Source of the DNA: Rhodoferax sp.
Lineage (GTDB): Bacteria > Pseudomonadota > Gammaproteobacteria > Burkholderiales > Burkholderiaceae_C
DNA length: 40,485 nucleotides
Reading direction: 5' to 3'
Assembly (NCBI RefSeq): GCF_028715765.1
Contig: NZ_JAQURE010000031.1
Coordinates: 1-40,485, forward strand
In this document: in pieces, positions 31,952-40,127 of the stretch
Position numbering within the stretch: position 1 is the stretch's first letter
Layout of the letters: the number at the start of each line of letters is the position of its first letter
Notes under the pieces: model-generated
Databases searched by the model: none
Told to the model about the DNA's origin: nothing
The model's input: only the letters and a program-made list of their open reading frames with translations
Translations under genes and position numbers: made by a program

Positions 31952-32715
31952 CCATCGAAAACGGCACGGTAGCCACCGTTACCCTGAACCGCCCCGAAGT
32001 GCGCAACGCCTTCAACGACGCGGTGATTGCCGAACTGACCGCCGCTTTCACCCAGCTGGGTCAAGACCCGCAGGTGCGCGCCATCGTCCTCGCCGCTTCA
32101 GGATCGGCCTTTTGCGCGGGTGCAGATCTGAACTGGATGCGCCGCATGGCCGACTACACCCCCGCTGAGAACCTGGCCGATGCCGCGCAACTGGCCGAGA
32201 TGCTGCGCGTGATCTACACCTGCCCCAAGCCCACCGTGGCGCGCATTCAGGGCGACGCGGTTGCCGGCGGCATGGGTCTGGTGGCGGCGTGCGACATGGC
32301 GGTGAGCGTGGACAGCGCCAATTACTGCCTGAGCGAAGTCAAGCTGGGTCTGTACCCCGCCACCATCAGCCCGTATGTGATCCGCGCCATGGGCGCACGC
32401 GCCGCGCACCGCTACTTTTTGACGGCAGAGCGCTTTGATGCGGCCGAGGCCTTGCGCATCGGCTTTGTGCACGCCGTGGTGCCAGCTGATCAGCTTGATG
32501 CCAAAGTGACTGAACTCACCCAGGCGCTGGTCAGCGCCAGCCCCAACGCCGTCAAAGAGTGCAAAACCTTGCTGCACGATGTGGCTGGTAGAGACATCGA
32601 CGCTGCACTGATTGCACGCACGGTGCAGGGCATTGCCAGCATTCGAGCCAGCGTCGAAGGCAAAGAAGGCGTGCAATCCTTTCTTAACAAACGCAAACCC
32701 AACTGGCTGGTTTGA
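31939..32715 (+). CDS. liuC: Enoyl-CoA hydratase/isomerase family, probable 3-methylglutaconyl-CoA hydratase
   Basis: The 258-residue crotonase-fold protein has the oxyanion-hole motifs SGSAFCAGADLNWM and GDAVAGGMGLVAACD and the catalytic segment LSEVKLGLYPATISPY. Between the two MCC subunit genes the expected reaction is hydration of 3-methylglutaconyl-CoA to HMG-CoA, the next step of leucine degradation. The wording ADLNWMRRMA is typical of LiuC. The start lies inside the 3' end of vapC. Confidence 0.92.
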   Translation: MAALTIENGTVATVTLNRPEVRNAFNDAVIAELTAAFTQLGQDPQVRAIVLAASGSAFCAGADLNWMRRMADYTPAENLADAAQLAEMLRVIYTCPKPTVARIQGDAVAGGMGLVAACDMAVSVDSANYCLSEVKLGLYPATISPYVIRAMGARAAHRYFLTAERFDAAEALRIGFVHAVVPADQLDAKVTELTQALVSASPNAVKECKTLLHDVAGRDIDAALIARTVQGIASIRASVEGKEGVQSFLNKRKPNWLV

Positions 32716-32763
32716 CTTGTCCTTGCAAGCCCTTCACTACCTACCCCACCGCGCGGACAAGGC

Positions 32764-33492
32764 ATGGAACTGATCTGGCAAAACCTCTTGAACTGGCTGC
32801 AATCGGTGGGCATGCACCTGGGCCAGCGCCTGCCTTCGGACCTGGCTCCAGCCGTGACGCAGGTGGCCGACAAGCTGGACCTGCCCAGCCTGCTGGCGCT
32901 GGCGGGCGCGTTGGGCTGGGCCAGTGGTTTCAGGTTGTACGCAGTGGTGTTTCTGGTGGGTATGGCGGGCGCGTTGGGCTGGATGCCCTTGCCCGCCGGG
33001 CTGGCGGTGCTGCAACACCCCGCGTTGCTGGCGGCCAGCGGCATCATGCTGTTTGTGGAGTTTTTTGCCGACAAAATTCCGGGGCTGGACTCGGTGTGGG
33101 ACATCGTCCACAGCGTGATTCGCATCCCCGCAGGCGCAGCCTTGGCGGCGGGTGCTTTGGGGGCCGACAGTGCCACCATGGCCATGGCCGCCGCATTGCT
33201 GGGTGGCACGCTGGCGGCCACCAGCCAAGCCGCCAAAACCACCACACGTGCAGCCATCAACACCTCGCCCGAGCCTTTTAGCAACGTCTTTGCCAGCCTG
33301 GTGGAAGACGGCCTGGTGGTGGGTGCCGTGTGGTTGGCCAGTATGCATCCGCTGGTGTTTTGCGTGGTGCTTGCGCTCACCGTGGTGCTGATGTGGCTGG
33401 TGACAGCGGCGCTTTTCAGATTCTTGCGTGCTTTGTTCACCCGTTTGGCCGTGGTTTTTGGCCGCCAAACCCATCGAATGTCACCGCCATGA
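32764..33492 (+). CDS. DUF4126 domain membrane protein
   Basis: The 242-residue hydrophobic protein has about five membrane segments, with GWASGFRLYAVVFLVGMAGALGW (in part: WASGFRLYAVVFLVGMAG), GIMLFVEFFADKIPGLDSVW and LGGTLAATSQAAKTTTRAAI. These are hallmarks of DUF4126. The function is unknown to me. Its TGA overlaps the start of the GH10 gene as ATGA, so the two are translated together. Confidence 0.88.
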   Translation: MELIWQNLLNWLQSVGMHLGQRLPSDLAPAVTQVADKLDLPSLLALAGALGWASGFRLYAVVFLVGMAGALGWMPLPAGLAVLQHPALLAASGIMLFVEFFADKIPGLDSVWDIVHSVIRIPAGAALAAGALGADSATMAMAAALLGGTLAATSQAAKTTTRAAINTSPEPFSNVFASLVEDGLVVGAVWLASMHPLVFCVVLALTVVLMWLVTAALFRFLRALFTRLAVVFGRQTHRMSPP

Positions 33493-34601
33493 GACGCCGT
33501 GAATGGTTTCGATATGTGGGTGCTGGTTGCGTGGCAATGGGGGTCGACGCGGCTGCGCAACCCGGCCTCGGCCTAGACAAAATTCCGCAGCAAAGCGGTC
33601 GGCGCTATGGTTTTGCCGTGCATCCAGCGTATGCCAATAAGTTGCCCGTTGCCGATTTGCTGCACCAGCATGCCGGCGTGATCACCGCTGAAAACGCCAT
33701 GAAGTGGCGGCATATTCAAACGCTATGGGGTCAGCGTGACTACACCGATGCCGATCAGATCATGGCCTTGGCCAAGCGATTGAATGCTGCTGTGCGCGGT
33801 CACACCCTGGCTTGGCATCAATCCACGCCTACTTACTGGTCCATGGTCTCTTCGGCACAGTTCATTCAGGCGCAGACCGAACACTTGAACGCCATGGTGC
33901 AGCGGTATCGCGGTCGCATTCATACCTGGGACGTGCTTAACGAAGCGATTGATGTGGATGGCAACCGCAGCGATGGTTTGCGTGAATCGGTGTTATCAAA
34001 ACTATGGGGGACAGACCGTTACCCCATGCTTTTTGAGTTGGCGCGTGTGGCAGACCCGCTGGCCAAATTGGCTTACAACGACTACGGCATGGAACAAGAT
34101 GAGCCCTGGTGCGCGCGTCGGCGCAGCGCAGTTTTACGTCTGCTTGAAGATTGGGCCAAGCGCCAGGTACCGGTGGACGTGATGGGCTTGCAAGCGCATC
34201 TGGACGTGTCGCGCCGCTTCTCAGCAGCCCAGTTGCTGACTTTTTTTGACGACCTCAGCGCCTTCGGCTTAACCATTCAGATCACTGAGCTTGACGTGCG
34301 CGATGGCACGACAACCGGTAGCCTGGCCGAACGCGACAGCGCTGTGGCTGCTTTGTACCAAGACTTTGTGGGTGCATGCGTCAGTCACCCGGCGGTGGAA
34401 ATGATCGTGATGTGGAACGTGACCGATGCCGACAGTTGGATCAACCGTTGGGGTCAGGGCCAGCGTCGCTCAGACGGACAGTCGATGCGCCCCACCTTGT
34501 TTGACGACCAAGGCCAACCCAAGCGTGCCTTTGACGCGGTAGCTACCAGTCTGCGTCAGGCCAAAGTGAAGTTTGAAAAGAAAGTTGAAAAATATGTTTA
34601 A
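33489..34601 (+). CDS. Glycoside hydrolase family 10 (endo-1,4-beta-xylanase-like) with probable Tat signal
   Basis: This 370-residue protein opens with MRRREWFRYVGAGCVAMGVD, a twin-arginine-type signal. The GH10 barrel follows with TAENAMKW, HTLAWHQSTPTYW, the acid/base E152 in WDVLNEAID and the nucleophile E267 in ITELDVRD, and MWNVTDADSWIN near the end. All core catalytic residues are present. A xylanase-like enzyme in a leucine-catabolic operon is unexpected. It overlaps DUF4126 upstream (ATGA) and the mccA start downstream. Confidence 0.9.
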   Translation: MRRREWFRYVGAGCVAMGVDAAAQPGLGLDKIPQQSGRRYGFAVHPAYANKLPVADLLHQHAGVITAENAMKWRHIQTLWGQRDYTDADQIMALAKRLNAAVRGHTLAWHQSTPTYWSMVSSAQFIQAQTEHLNAMVQRYRGRIHTWDVLNEAIDVDGNRSDGLRESVLSKLWGTDRYPMLFELARVADPLAKLAYNDYGMEQDEPWCARRRSAVLRLLEDWAKRQVPVDVMGLQAHLDVSRRFSAAQLLTFFDDLSAFGLTIQITELDVRDGTTTGSLAERDSAVAALYQDFVGACVSHPAVEMIVMWNVTDADSWINRWGQGQRRSDGQSMRPTLFDDQGQPKRAFDAVATSLRQAKVKFEKKVEKYV

Positions 34602-36681
34602 AAAAATCCTGATTGCCAATCGCGGGGAAATCGCCTGTCGGGTTGCCGCCACTGCGCGCCGCATGGGCATCAAAACCGTGGCCGTCTATTCCGACGCGGA
34701 TGCCAACGCCAAACACGTCGCGGCGTGCGATGAGGCTGTGCACATCGGTGGCAGCGCGCCGAAAGACAGCTACCTGCGTTGGGAACGCATCATTGAAGCC
34801 GCCAAAGCCACCGGCGCACAAGCCATCCACCCCGGTTACGGTTTCTTGAGCGAAAACGCCGACTTTGCCAGCGCTTGCGCAGCCGCAGGGGTGGTCTTCA
34901 TCGGTCCGCCAGCAACCAGTATGCAGGCCATGGGTCTGAAGGCCGAATCCAAGCGCCTGATGGAACAAGCCGGCGTGCCGCTGGTGCCCGGTTACCACGG
35001 TGCCGACCAAGACCCGGCGCTGTTGCAGCGCGAGGCCGACCGCATAGGCTACCCCGTGCTCATCAAAGCCAGCGCGGGTGGCGGTGGCAAAGGCATGCGG
35101 GCGGTGGAACGTGCGCATGATTTTCTGGACGCACTGGCCAGTTGCAAGCGCGAGGCCATCAACAGCTTCTGCCACGACGCGGTGCTGGTAGAGAAATACG
35201 TGCAGCGCCCGCGCCACATCGAAATCCAGGTGTTTGGCGACACGCTGGGCAACTATGTGTATTTGTTTGAACGCGACTGCTCGGTGCAGCGCCGTCACCA
35301 AAAAGTGCTGGAAGAAGCCCCCGCGCCGGGCATGACGCCCGAGCTGCGCGCACGCATGGGTGCGTCCGCCGTGGCTGCCGCACGCGCCGTGGGCTACGTG
35401 GGCGCGGGCACGGTGGAATTCATTGTGGAGCAGCCGCTGGGTTGGGAACACCCAGAGGCCATGACCTTCTTCTTTATGGAGATGAACACGCGCCTGCAAG
35501 TCGAGCACCCGGTGACCGAGGCCATCACCGGCCAGGATTTGGTGGAGTGGCAATTGCGTGTGGCCGCAGGCGAGCCGCTGCCGTGCACGCAAGACCAACT
35601 GCGCATCACCGGCCACGCCATCGAGGCGCGCATCTGCGCCGAAAACCCCGACCACGACTTCTTGCCCGCCACCGGCAAGCTGGATGTGTACCGCAAGCCG
35701 CCCCATGCGGCGTTCCAGCCCCCGGTATTCCACACTCTCCCCCTGGGAGATGGCAGGGGTGATGGCACTGCACGCGCTGGCAGTGCCGTGCGCTTTGATG
35801 ACGGCGTGCGCCAGTTTGATGCCATCAGCCCCTATTACGACTCGATGGTGGCCAAGCTCATCGTGCATGGTGACACCCGCGTCCAGGCGCTGGCCCGGCT
35901 GGACGCGGCGCTGGCAGCCACGCACATCGTCGGCCTGACCACCAACGTGCAGTTCTTGCGCCATGTGGTGCAGTGCGATTCGTTCGCCAGGGCGCATCTG
36001 GATACCGGCTTGATCCCGCGCGAAGCCGCTGTGTTGTTCAACCAGCAGCGCGTCGGCTTGGCGCTGGCGGCTGCTGCCGATGTGGCACAAACCCTGCTGG
36101 ACGAGCGCGCCACACACACGGCAGACCCATTCAGCCAAACCGACGGCTGGCGCGCGCTGGGCATGGCCGAGCGCCGCTTTGCTTTTGAGTTTGACGGCCA
36201 GAGTGCGCAGGCCACGCTGCGCTACCTGCATGACGGCGCGCTGCACTTGAGTGTGTGCGGCAAAGCCGCGGAGGTTGCTTCCGGCGTGCTGTCATTCGCC
36301 GCAATGCCGGACGGCATTGATCTGCAATTTGCCAACCAGCGTGCGCTGGTGAACGTGTACAGAAAAGGCGAGGTAGCCCATGTCTTTACTGCGCACGGCG
36401 CTACACAAATCATTGCGGTCGACTTGCTGGCGCACGCCGGTGAGGCCCCTGCCGAAGGTGGCCGCCTGACCGCGCCCATGCCTGGCAAAGTGGTGTCGTT
36501 TGCAGTGCAAGCTGGTGACACGGTGCAAAAAGGCCAGGCGCTGGCGGTGCTGGAAGCCATGAAGATGGAGCACAACATCGCCGCACCCATGGACGGCGTG
36601 GTGGCAGAACTGCTCTACGCGCCCGGTGACCAGGTGGTTGAGGGGGCGGAGTTGCTGAAGTTGAGCGTGGCTGCAGCGTGA
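34594..36681 (+). CDS. mccA: 3-methylcrotonyl-CoA carboxylase biotin-containing (alpha) subunit
   Basis: The 695-residue subunit carboxylates biotin with ATP and bicarbonate and carries the biotin. Domain order: biotin carboxylase (about 1-450; KILIANRGEIACRV, ASAGGGGKGMR, EMNTRLQVEHPVTE), a linker, and a C-terminal biotinyl domain with EAMKMEHN (K657 is the biotin site). I start at 34594, inside the GH10 stop region, because MFKKILIANRGEIA is the family start. It is slightly longer than typical MCC alpha (about 660-675); part of the excess is a non-conserved insertion near residues 376-396. Confidence 0.93.
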   Translation: MFKKILIANRGEIACRVAATARRMGIKTVAVYSDADANAKHVAACDEAVHIGGSAPKDSYLRWERIIEAAKATGAQAIHPGYGFLSENADFASACAAAGVVFIGPPATSMQAMGLKAESKRLMEQAGVPLVPGYHGADQDPALLQREADRIGYPVLIKASAGGGGKGMRAVERAHDFLDALASCKREAINSFCHDAVLVEKYVQRPRHIEIQVFGDTLGNYVYLFERDCSVQRRHQKVLEEAPAPGMTPELRARMGASAVAAARAVGYVGAGTVEFIVEQPLGWEHPEAMTFFFMEMNTRLQVEHPVTEAITGQDLVEWQLRVAAGEPLPCTQDQLRITGHAIEARICAENPDHDFLPATGKLDVYRKPPHAAFQPPVFHTLPLGDGRGDGTARAGSAVRFDDGVRQFDAISPYYDSMVAKLIVHGDTRVQALARLDAALAATHIVGLTTNVQFLRHVVQCDSFARAHLDTGLIPREAAVLFNQQRVGLALAAAADVAQTLLDERATHTADPFSQTDGWRALGMAERRFAFEFDGQSAQATLRYLHDGALHLSVCGKAAEVASGVLSFAAMPDGIDLQFANQRALVNVYRKGEVAHVFTAHGATQIIAVDLLAHAGEAPAEGGRLTAPMPGKVVSFAVQAGDTVQKGQALAVLEAMKMEHNIAAPMDGVVAELLYAPGDQVVEGAELLKLSVAAA

Positions 36682-36683
36682 TA

Positions 36684-37691
36684 TCACACCAGGCTACTGA
36701 GCGCATCCAGCGGGCTGGCCGTGCCGCCTGCTGCCACCTTGAGTACATGCGTGTAAATCATCGTGGTGTTCACATCCGAGTGGCCCAGCAACTCTTGCAC
36801 GGTACGAATGTCGGTGCCCGCTTGCAAAAGATGTGTGGCAAACGAATGGCGCAAGGTGTGAACTGACACTGGCTTGCAAATGCCTGCCAGCGCAACGGCC
36901 TTTTTGAGTGAGCGCTGCAAGCGTTCTTCAAACAGGTGATGCCTGCGCTCCACGCCACTGCGCGGGTCAACTGAAAACGTGGGCGACGGAAACAACCAGA
37001 ACCAACCCCAGGTCTGCCCCACCTCGGGGTATTTTTGCTCCAGCGCATGCGGTGTTTCAACCCCGCCGCGCTGCGCTTGTCGATCAGCCTCCCACACCGC
37101 GCGCGCCGCCAGCAATTGCATGCGCATGAAAGGCACCAGCGAGCGCGGCAGCATCACCACGCGGTCTTTGTTGCCCTTGGCCTCGCGCACGATGATGACG
37201 TGGCGGTCAAAGTCCACATCTTTGACGCGAAGGCGAATACCCTCCATCAGGCGCATGCCGGTGCCGTACAGCAGGCGCGCCAACAAGGCAGTCACACCTT
37301 CCATCTGGGCCAGCAAACCAGCTACCTCGTCCTTGGTCAACACACTGGGTATGCGCCGCTTGGTCACCGGGCGGTTGATGCCATCCATCCACGGCAAATC
37401 CATGTTCAGAACTTCACGGTACAGAAACAGCAATGCGCTCAGTGCCTGGTTGTGCGTGGAGGTGGACACCTTGCGATCGGTGGCCAGCATGGTCAGAAAG
37501 GCCTCAATCTCAGGCGCACCCATTGTGCGTGGGTGTTTCATCTGCCCGCCACGCCCATGCCAGCGGATGAAAAAACGCACCCAGTACAGATAAACCTTCT
37601 CGGTGCTGAGGCTATAGTGCATGTAACGTATGCGCTCGCGCAGCTGATCCAGCAGGCGAGTTGATTGCAAGGGTGGAGTGCCGGGTTTCAT
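36684..37691 (-). CDS. intI: Integron integrase IntI
   Basis: This 335-residue tyrosine recombinase inserts and excises cassettes by attI x attC recombination. The catalytic residues R147 (GTGMRLME), H278-R281 (HTLRHSF), H304 (LLGHSD) and Y313 (MIYTHVL) are intact and each is one position after its IntI1 counterpart. The IntI-specific extra helix ([20 protein letters not shown], 216-235) that distinguishes integrases from XerC/D is present. The gene reads opposite to the cassettes and ends 3 bp from mccA. A LexA-like box lies 14-29 bp upstream of its start. Confidence 0.97.
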   Translation of the reverse strand: MKPGTPPLQSTRLLDQLRERIRYMHYSLSTEKVYLYWVRFFIRWHGRGGQMKHPRTMGAPEIEAFLTMLATDRKVSTSTHNQALSALLFLYREVLNMDLPWMDGINRPVTKRRIPSVLTKDEVAGLLAQMEGVTALLARLLYGTGMRLMEGIRLRVKDVDFDRHVIIVREAKGNKDRVVMLPRSLVPFMRMQLLAARAVWEADRQAQRGGVETPHALEQKYPEVGQTWGWFWLFPSPTFSVDPRSGVERRHHLFEERLQRSLKKAVALAGICKPVSVHTLRHSFATHLLQAGTDIRTVQELLGHSDVNTTMIYTHVLKVAAGGTASPLDALSSLV

Positions 37692-37704
37692 GAAAATTTT
37701 ATAC

Positions 37705-37720
37705 CTGGTTATTTATCCAG
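37705..37720 (-). promoter_or_regulatory. LexA-like SOS box in front of intI
   Basis: CTGGTTATTTATCCAG fits the CTG-N10-CAG consensus and is a perfect 4+4 dyad around an A/T-rich core. It lies 14-29 bp upstream of the intI start codon, where LexA sites overlap the promoter in other integrons, so integrase expression is probably SOS-induced. Confidence 0.75.
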
Positions 37721-37726
37721 TGTACC

Positions 37727-37750
37727 GGCTTGTAAGCTAGACTACAAGCC
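37727..37750. other. Perfect inverted repeat in the attI region
   Basis: GGCTTGTA pairs with TACAAGCC around an 8-nt loop. It lies between the SOS box and the attI minicistron. Candidate roles are an integrase-binding or accessory attI site, or a regulator site. Confidence 0.55.
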
Positions 37751-37832
37751 ACTTTCAGGAGAATTTCATGACCAGATTAATACGCAGCGTCCAGAATATT
37801 TTGCAAGTATTGCCGTATACATTACGTTAGGC
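37751..37832 (+). other. attI recombination site, core GTTAGGC at 37826
   Basis: The core GTTAGGCATCACGAAAC at 37826 closely matches the class 1 attI1 end (GTTAGGCATCACAAAG from memory). The crossover is between G37826 and T37827, where the first cassette begins. The left boundary is not defined by the sequence. Confidence 0.85.
37768..37830 (+). CDS. 20-codon minicistron inside attI (ORF-11-like)
   Basis: AGGAG at 37757-37761 precedes an ATG at 37768. The frame runs 20 codons and its TAG stop (37828-37830) is formed by the recombination core itself (GTTAG). This mirrors ORF-11 in attI1, where a ribosome-binding site and mini-ORF raise translation of first cassettes that lack their own. Since every incoming cassette starts with TTAG, the stop is regenerated after insertion. 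The peptide itself need not have a function. Confidence 0.6.
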   Translation: MTRLIRSVQNILQVLPYTLR

Positions 37833-37848
37833 ATCACGAAACACGCAT

Positions 37849-38424
37849 ATGCGCACTCGTAAGCTCCTGGTTGCCGTCATCCTTGCTCATCTTGCTCCCG
37901 TGACTGCATGGGCAGCATTCAAGCCCATTCGGGTCTTAGCTCCGGAACTGCTCGGCTTGCACTGCAGCTCGCAGGGTGTTTGCGTCGATGACCTTGCGCG
38001 CTTGGGGGAAGCAACTGCGCTGAAAGCCGAGGCCGCAGCGTTTGTCGGCATGAAGGTGGGCCGCATCTCGCACGTTCCCCGCGCCGTCTTCTGCTCCACA
38101 GCGGAATGCGCCAAGGCGTTTGGCTTCACTCACCAGGGCGCGTACAACGTCGGAACCTTCGGCCTGGCAATCTCCCCGCGCGGCTGGCATCCCCACTTCG
38201 TTCGTCACGAACTCATTCATCACCTACAGAACGAGCGCCTCGGTACTCTGAACGCTTGGTTCTTCAAACCGAACTGGCTTCTCGAGGGGATGGCGTATTC
38301 CCTGAGCGAAGATCCAAGGCGTCCGTTGCCGCAGCCTCTCGAAGGCTGGCGCTCGCGCTTCGAGCAGTGGCTCCCTTCCATTGGCAATCAAAGCATCTGG
38401 CAAGCAGCTGAGAAGGTGCAGTGA
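37849..38424 (+). CDS. Cassette 1: exported protein with HEXXH zinc-metallopeptidase motif
   Basis: This 191-residue protein has a signal peptide (MRTRKLLVAVILAHLAPVTA, cleavage near AWA-A at 22-23). After it lies a domain with HELIH (120-124) and E146 in NWLLEGMAYSL 22 residues later, the gluzincin pattern of two His and one Glu zinc ligands. Three Cys pairs (for example C39/C45) fit an oxidised, exported protein. I do not recognise the family. It lies 16 bp after the attI core and is the first cassette, the best expressed position. Confidence 0.8.
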   Translation: MRTRKLLVAVILAHLAPVTAWAAFKPIRVLAPELLGLHCSSQGVCVDDLARLGEATALKAEAAAFVGMKVGRISHVPRAVFCSTAECAKAFGFTHQGAYNVGTFGLAISPRGWHPHFVRHELIHHLQNERLGTLNAWFFKPNWLLEGMAYSLSEDPRRPLPQPLEGWRSRFEQWLPSIGNQSIWQAAEKVQ

Positions 38425-38425
38425 T

Positions 38426-38551
38426 GCCTAACCCTTCGCTCGAGCGGACGGCCACCGGCAAGTCGCCTTGGCCTCGAGGTGCTGAGGTACATGTTGCACC
38501 TCGCGGCCAAGGCGCCATGCCGTTGTCCGCCGCTCAGCTCAAACGTTAGGC
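38426..38551 (+). other. attC1 (126 bp)
   Basis: It begins with GCCTAAC (38426-38432) and ends with GTTAGGC (38545-38551), with the imperfectly palindromic inner blocks (CTCGAGCGGACG against TTGTCCGCCGCTCA) expected of attC. The inner part has a GC-rich arm pair (CCTTGGCC...GGCCAAGG). Confidence 0.92.
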
Positions 38552-38637
38552 AGCACAAACAGCACTTTTTTGCGCGCGCTGCCCTGAAAGCAAAACCCCG
38601 TGCCACGCACGCCCCGAAAATCGAACGGATCAGCAAG

Positions 38638-39030
38638 ATGAAACTCGGATACACAATCATCTACGTGCCCAGCGTCGCATCCTCGCTTCAGTTCTTTGGT
38701 CAAGCGTTTGGGCTAGAACAGAAGTTCCTTCACGAGTCAGGCGACTACGGTGAGCTCAAGACAGGCGAGACAACGCTCGCCTTTGCTTCACATGCGCTGG
38801 GCGCTATGAATTTCCCTCAGGGCCACGTTCATGCAAGCGACTCCAAGCAACCCCTCGGCATGGAGATCGCGCTGGTTACCGAAGACGTACATCACGCACA
38901 CAGGTCTGCTCTTGATCATGGTGCCGCCGAGCTGTCCGCGCCCGCAACGAAACCCTGGGGTCAAACAGTTTCGTATGTCCGGGCGCCGGACGGAACACTT
39001 GTCGAGCTATGCACGCCAATTGGAGCGTGA
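38638..39030 (+). CDS. Cassette 2: VOC (glyoxalase/bleomycin-resistance fold) protein
   Basis: The 130-residue protein begins MKLGYTIIYVPSVASSLQFF and contains FGLEQKF, TTLAFASHALG, DVHHAHRSALDHGA and YVRAPDGTLVELCTP at the end. This is the beta-alpha-beta-beta-beta double layout of VOC proteins, with the closing DPDG-like EL motif. Such proteins are common in integron cassettes and range from lyases to drug-binding resistance proteins. Metal ligands are uncertain, so no substrate is claimed. No clear ribosome-binding site is visible upstream of the ATG. Confidence 0.85.
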   Translation: MKLGYTIIYVPSVASSLQFFGQAFGLEQKFLHESGDYGELKTGETTLAFASHALGAMNFPQGHVHASDSKQPLGMEIALVTEDVHHAHRSALDHGAAELSAPATKPWGQTVSYVRAPDGTLVELCTPIGA

Positions 39031-39035
39031 GTGCT

Positions 39036-39164
39036 GCCTAACACCTCGTTCAACCGGACGCGCTACGGCAGGCCACCTTGGCCCGGTCGGCGGTACGCGG
39101 TATATTTTCGCCAACCGGGCCAAGGCGTCCTGCCGCAGCGCGCCGGTTAACTCGAACGTTAGCG
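39036..39164 (+). other. attC2 (129 bp)
   Basis: Starts GCCTAAC (39036-39042) and ends at GTTAGCG (39158-39164). Inner arms CACCTTGGCCCGG and CCGGGCCAAGGCG pair. It resembles attC1 in length and inner sequence, so cassettes 1 and 2 may share an origin. Confidence 0.92.
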
Positions 39165-39184
39165 CAACAATCCTGAGGTATTAA

Positions 39185-39988
39185 ATGAGCATTCCAATCA
39201 AATTCTTAATGACCTTTGCGTTTCTATTTGTTGCCGTATTTTTGCCACCTAAAGCAATTTCTGGCACCCCAGGAATTGGTATTGTGGTTATGCACGGGAA
39301 AGGTGGACTGCCATCAAAGCATGTCACCAAATTAGCTAGCACCTTGGAAGAGAATGGCTATCTAGTTGCGAATCTTGAAATGCCTTGGTCTAGCAATCGT
39401 GATTACGATGTTTCCGTTAGCGTTGCCGCACAAGAAGTCGAGGCAGCTCTTTCGGCTCTGCGGGATAAAGGTGCAAAAAAGGTGTTTGTTGCTGGTCATA
39501 GCCAAGGTGGCGTCTTCAGCATCTATTTTGGTGGCCAACATATTGTTGATGGCATCATCGCCATAGCACCAGGCGGCAGTGTTGCCAGCTCGCTTTTCCG
39601 CGAAAAATTAGGCGACCAAGTGGACGAAGCGCGCAAACTCGTAGCGGAAGGCAAGGGGGACGAAAAGACAAGACTTTATGATTTTGAAGGTGCGAAGGGT
39701 AAATATCCTGTTGTAACGACACCTGCTGCCTATCTCACTTGGTTTGATCCTGACGGTGCCATGAACCTCCAACGATCCATCCGTGCGATGCGCTCACAAA
39801 CACCCATACTCTGGATCGTTGCAGCGCGCGATTACCCTAAATTAGGCAAATCGAATATTCCCATGTTTGAAACACTGCCGTCCAATTTGGCTACGAAATT
39901 CTATGAGCCACAATCCGATCATCTTGGCGCTCCATCCGCCTCGATAGAGGAAATAGTTCGATGGACTACAGAAGTATCAGCGCGCTAA
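39185..39988 (+). CDS. Cassette 3: exported alpha/beta hydrolase
   Basis: This 267-residue protein has a signal peptide (FLMTFAFLFVAVFLPPKAIS), the nucleophile elbow GHSQGG (S106) and a C-terminal SDHLGAP segment with the candidate catalytic His. An HGKGGLPSKH motif after the signal fits the oxyanion loop. The G+C content and codon use are clearly lower than the catabolic genes nearby, as expected for a captured cassette. The substrate is unknown. GAGG lies near the ATG (TCCTGAGGTATTAAATG). Confidence 0.85.
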   Translation: MSIPIKFLMTFAFLFVAVFLPPKAISGTPGIGIVVMHGKGGLPSKHVTKLASTLEENGYLVANLEMPWSSNRDYDVSVSVAAQEVEAALSALRDKGAKKVFVAGHSQGGVFSIYFGGQHIVDGIIAIAPGGSVASSLFREKLGDQVDEARKLVAEGKGDEKTRLYDFEGAKGKYPVVTTPAAYLTWFDPDGAMNLQRSIRAMRSQTPILWIVAARDYPKLGKSNIPMFETLPSNLATKFYEPQSDHLGAPSASIEEIVRWTTEVSAR

Positions 39989-40052
39989 CAGAACGCTCAA
40001 CACGGACGCTGCGCGATAAAGCCGCGCAGCGCCGGTTAGCTCTACGTTAACT
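39983..40052 (+). other. attC3 (70 bp)
   Basis: Begins CGCTAAC (39983-39989), inside the last codons of cassette 3, and ends GTTAACT (40046-40052). Inner arms CGCTGCGCG and CGCGCAGCG pair perfectly around ATAAAGC. It is much shorter than attC1 and attC2. Confidence 0.88.
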
Positions 40053-40127
40053 GTCGCCCGTCGTCTGTTTGACGCGCACGAGTCTTGAGACGAGTAAACT
40101 TATTCAATTGTCTCGTGGAGGATATTT

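Noticed and set aside
34543-36246. Long minus-strand open frame of 567 codons opposite mccA
   Set aside because: It is exactly antisense to the well-conserved mccA gene and has His/Arg-rich sequence typical of GC-rich antisense frames.
36684-37691. XerC/XerD or phage integrase
   Set aside because: The IntI-specific extra helix, the attI core and the attC sites identify it as an integron integrase.
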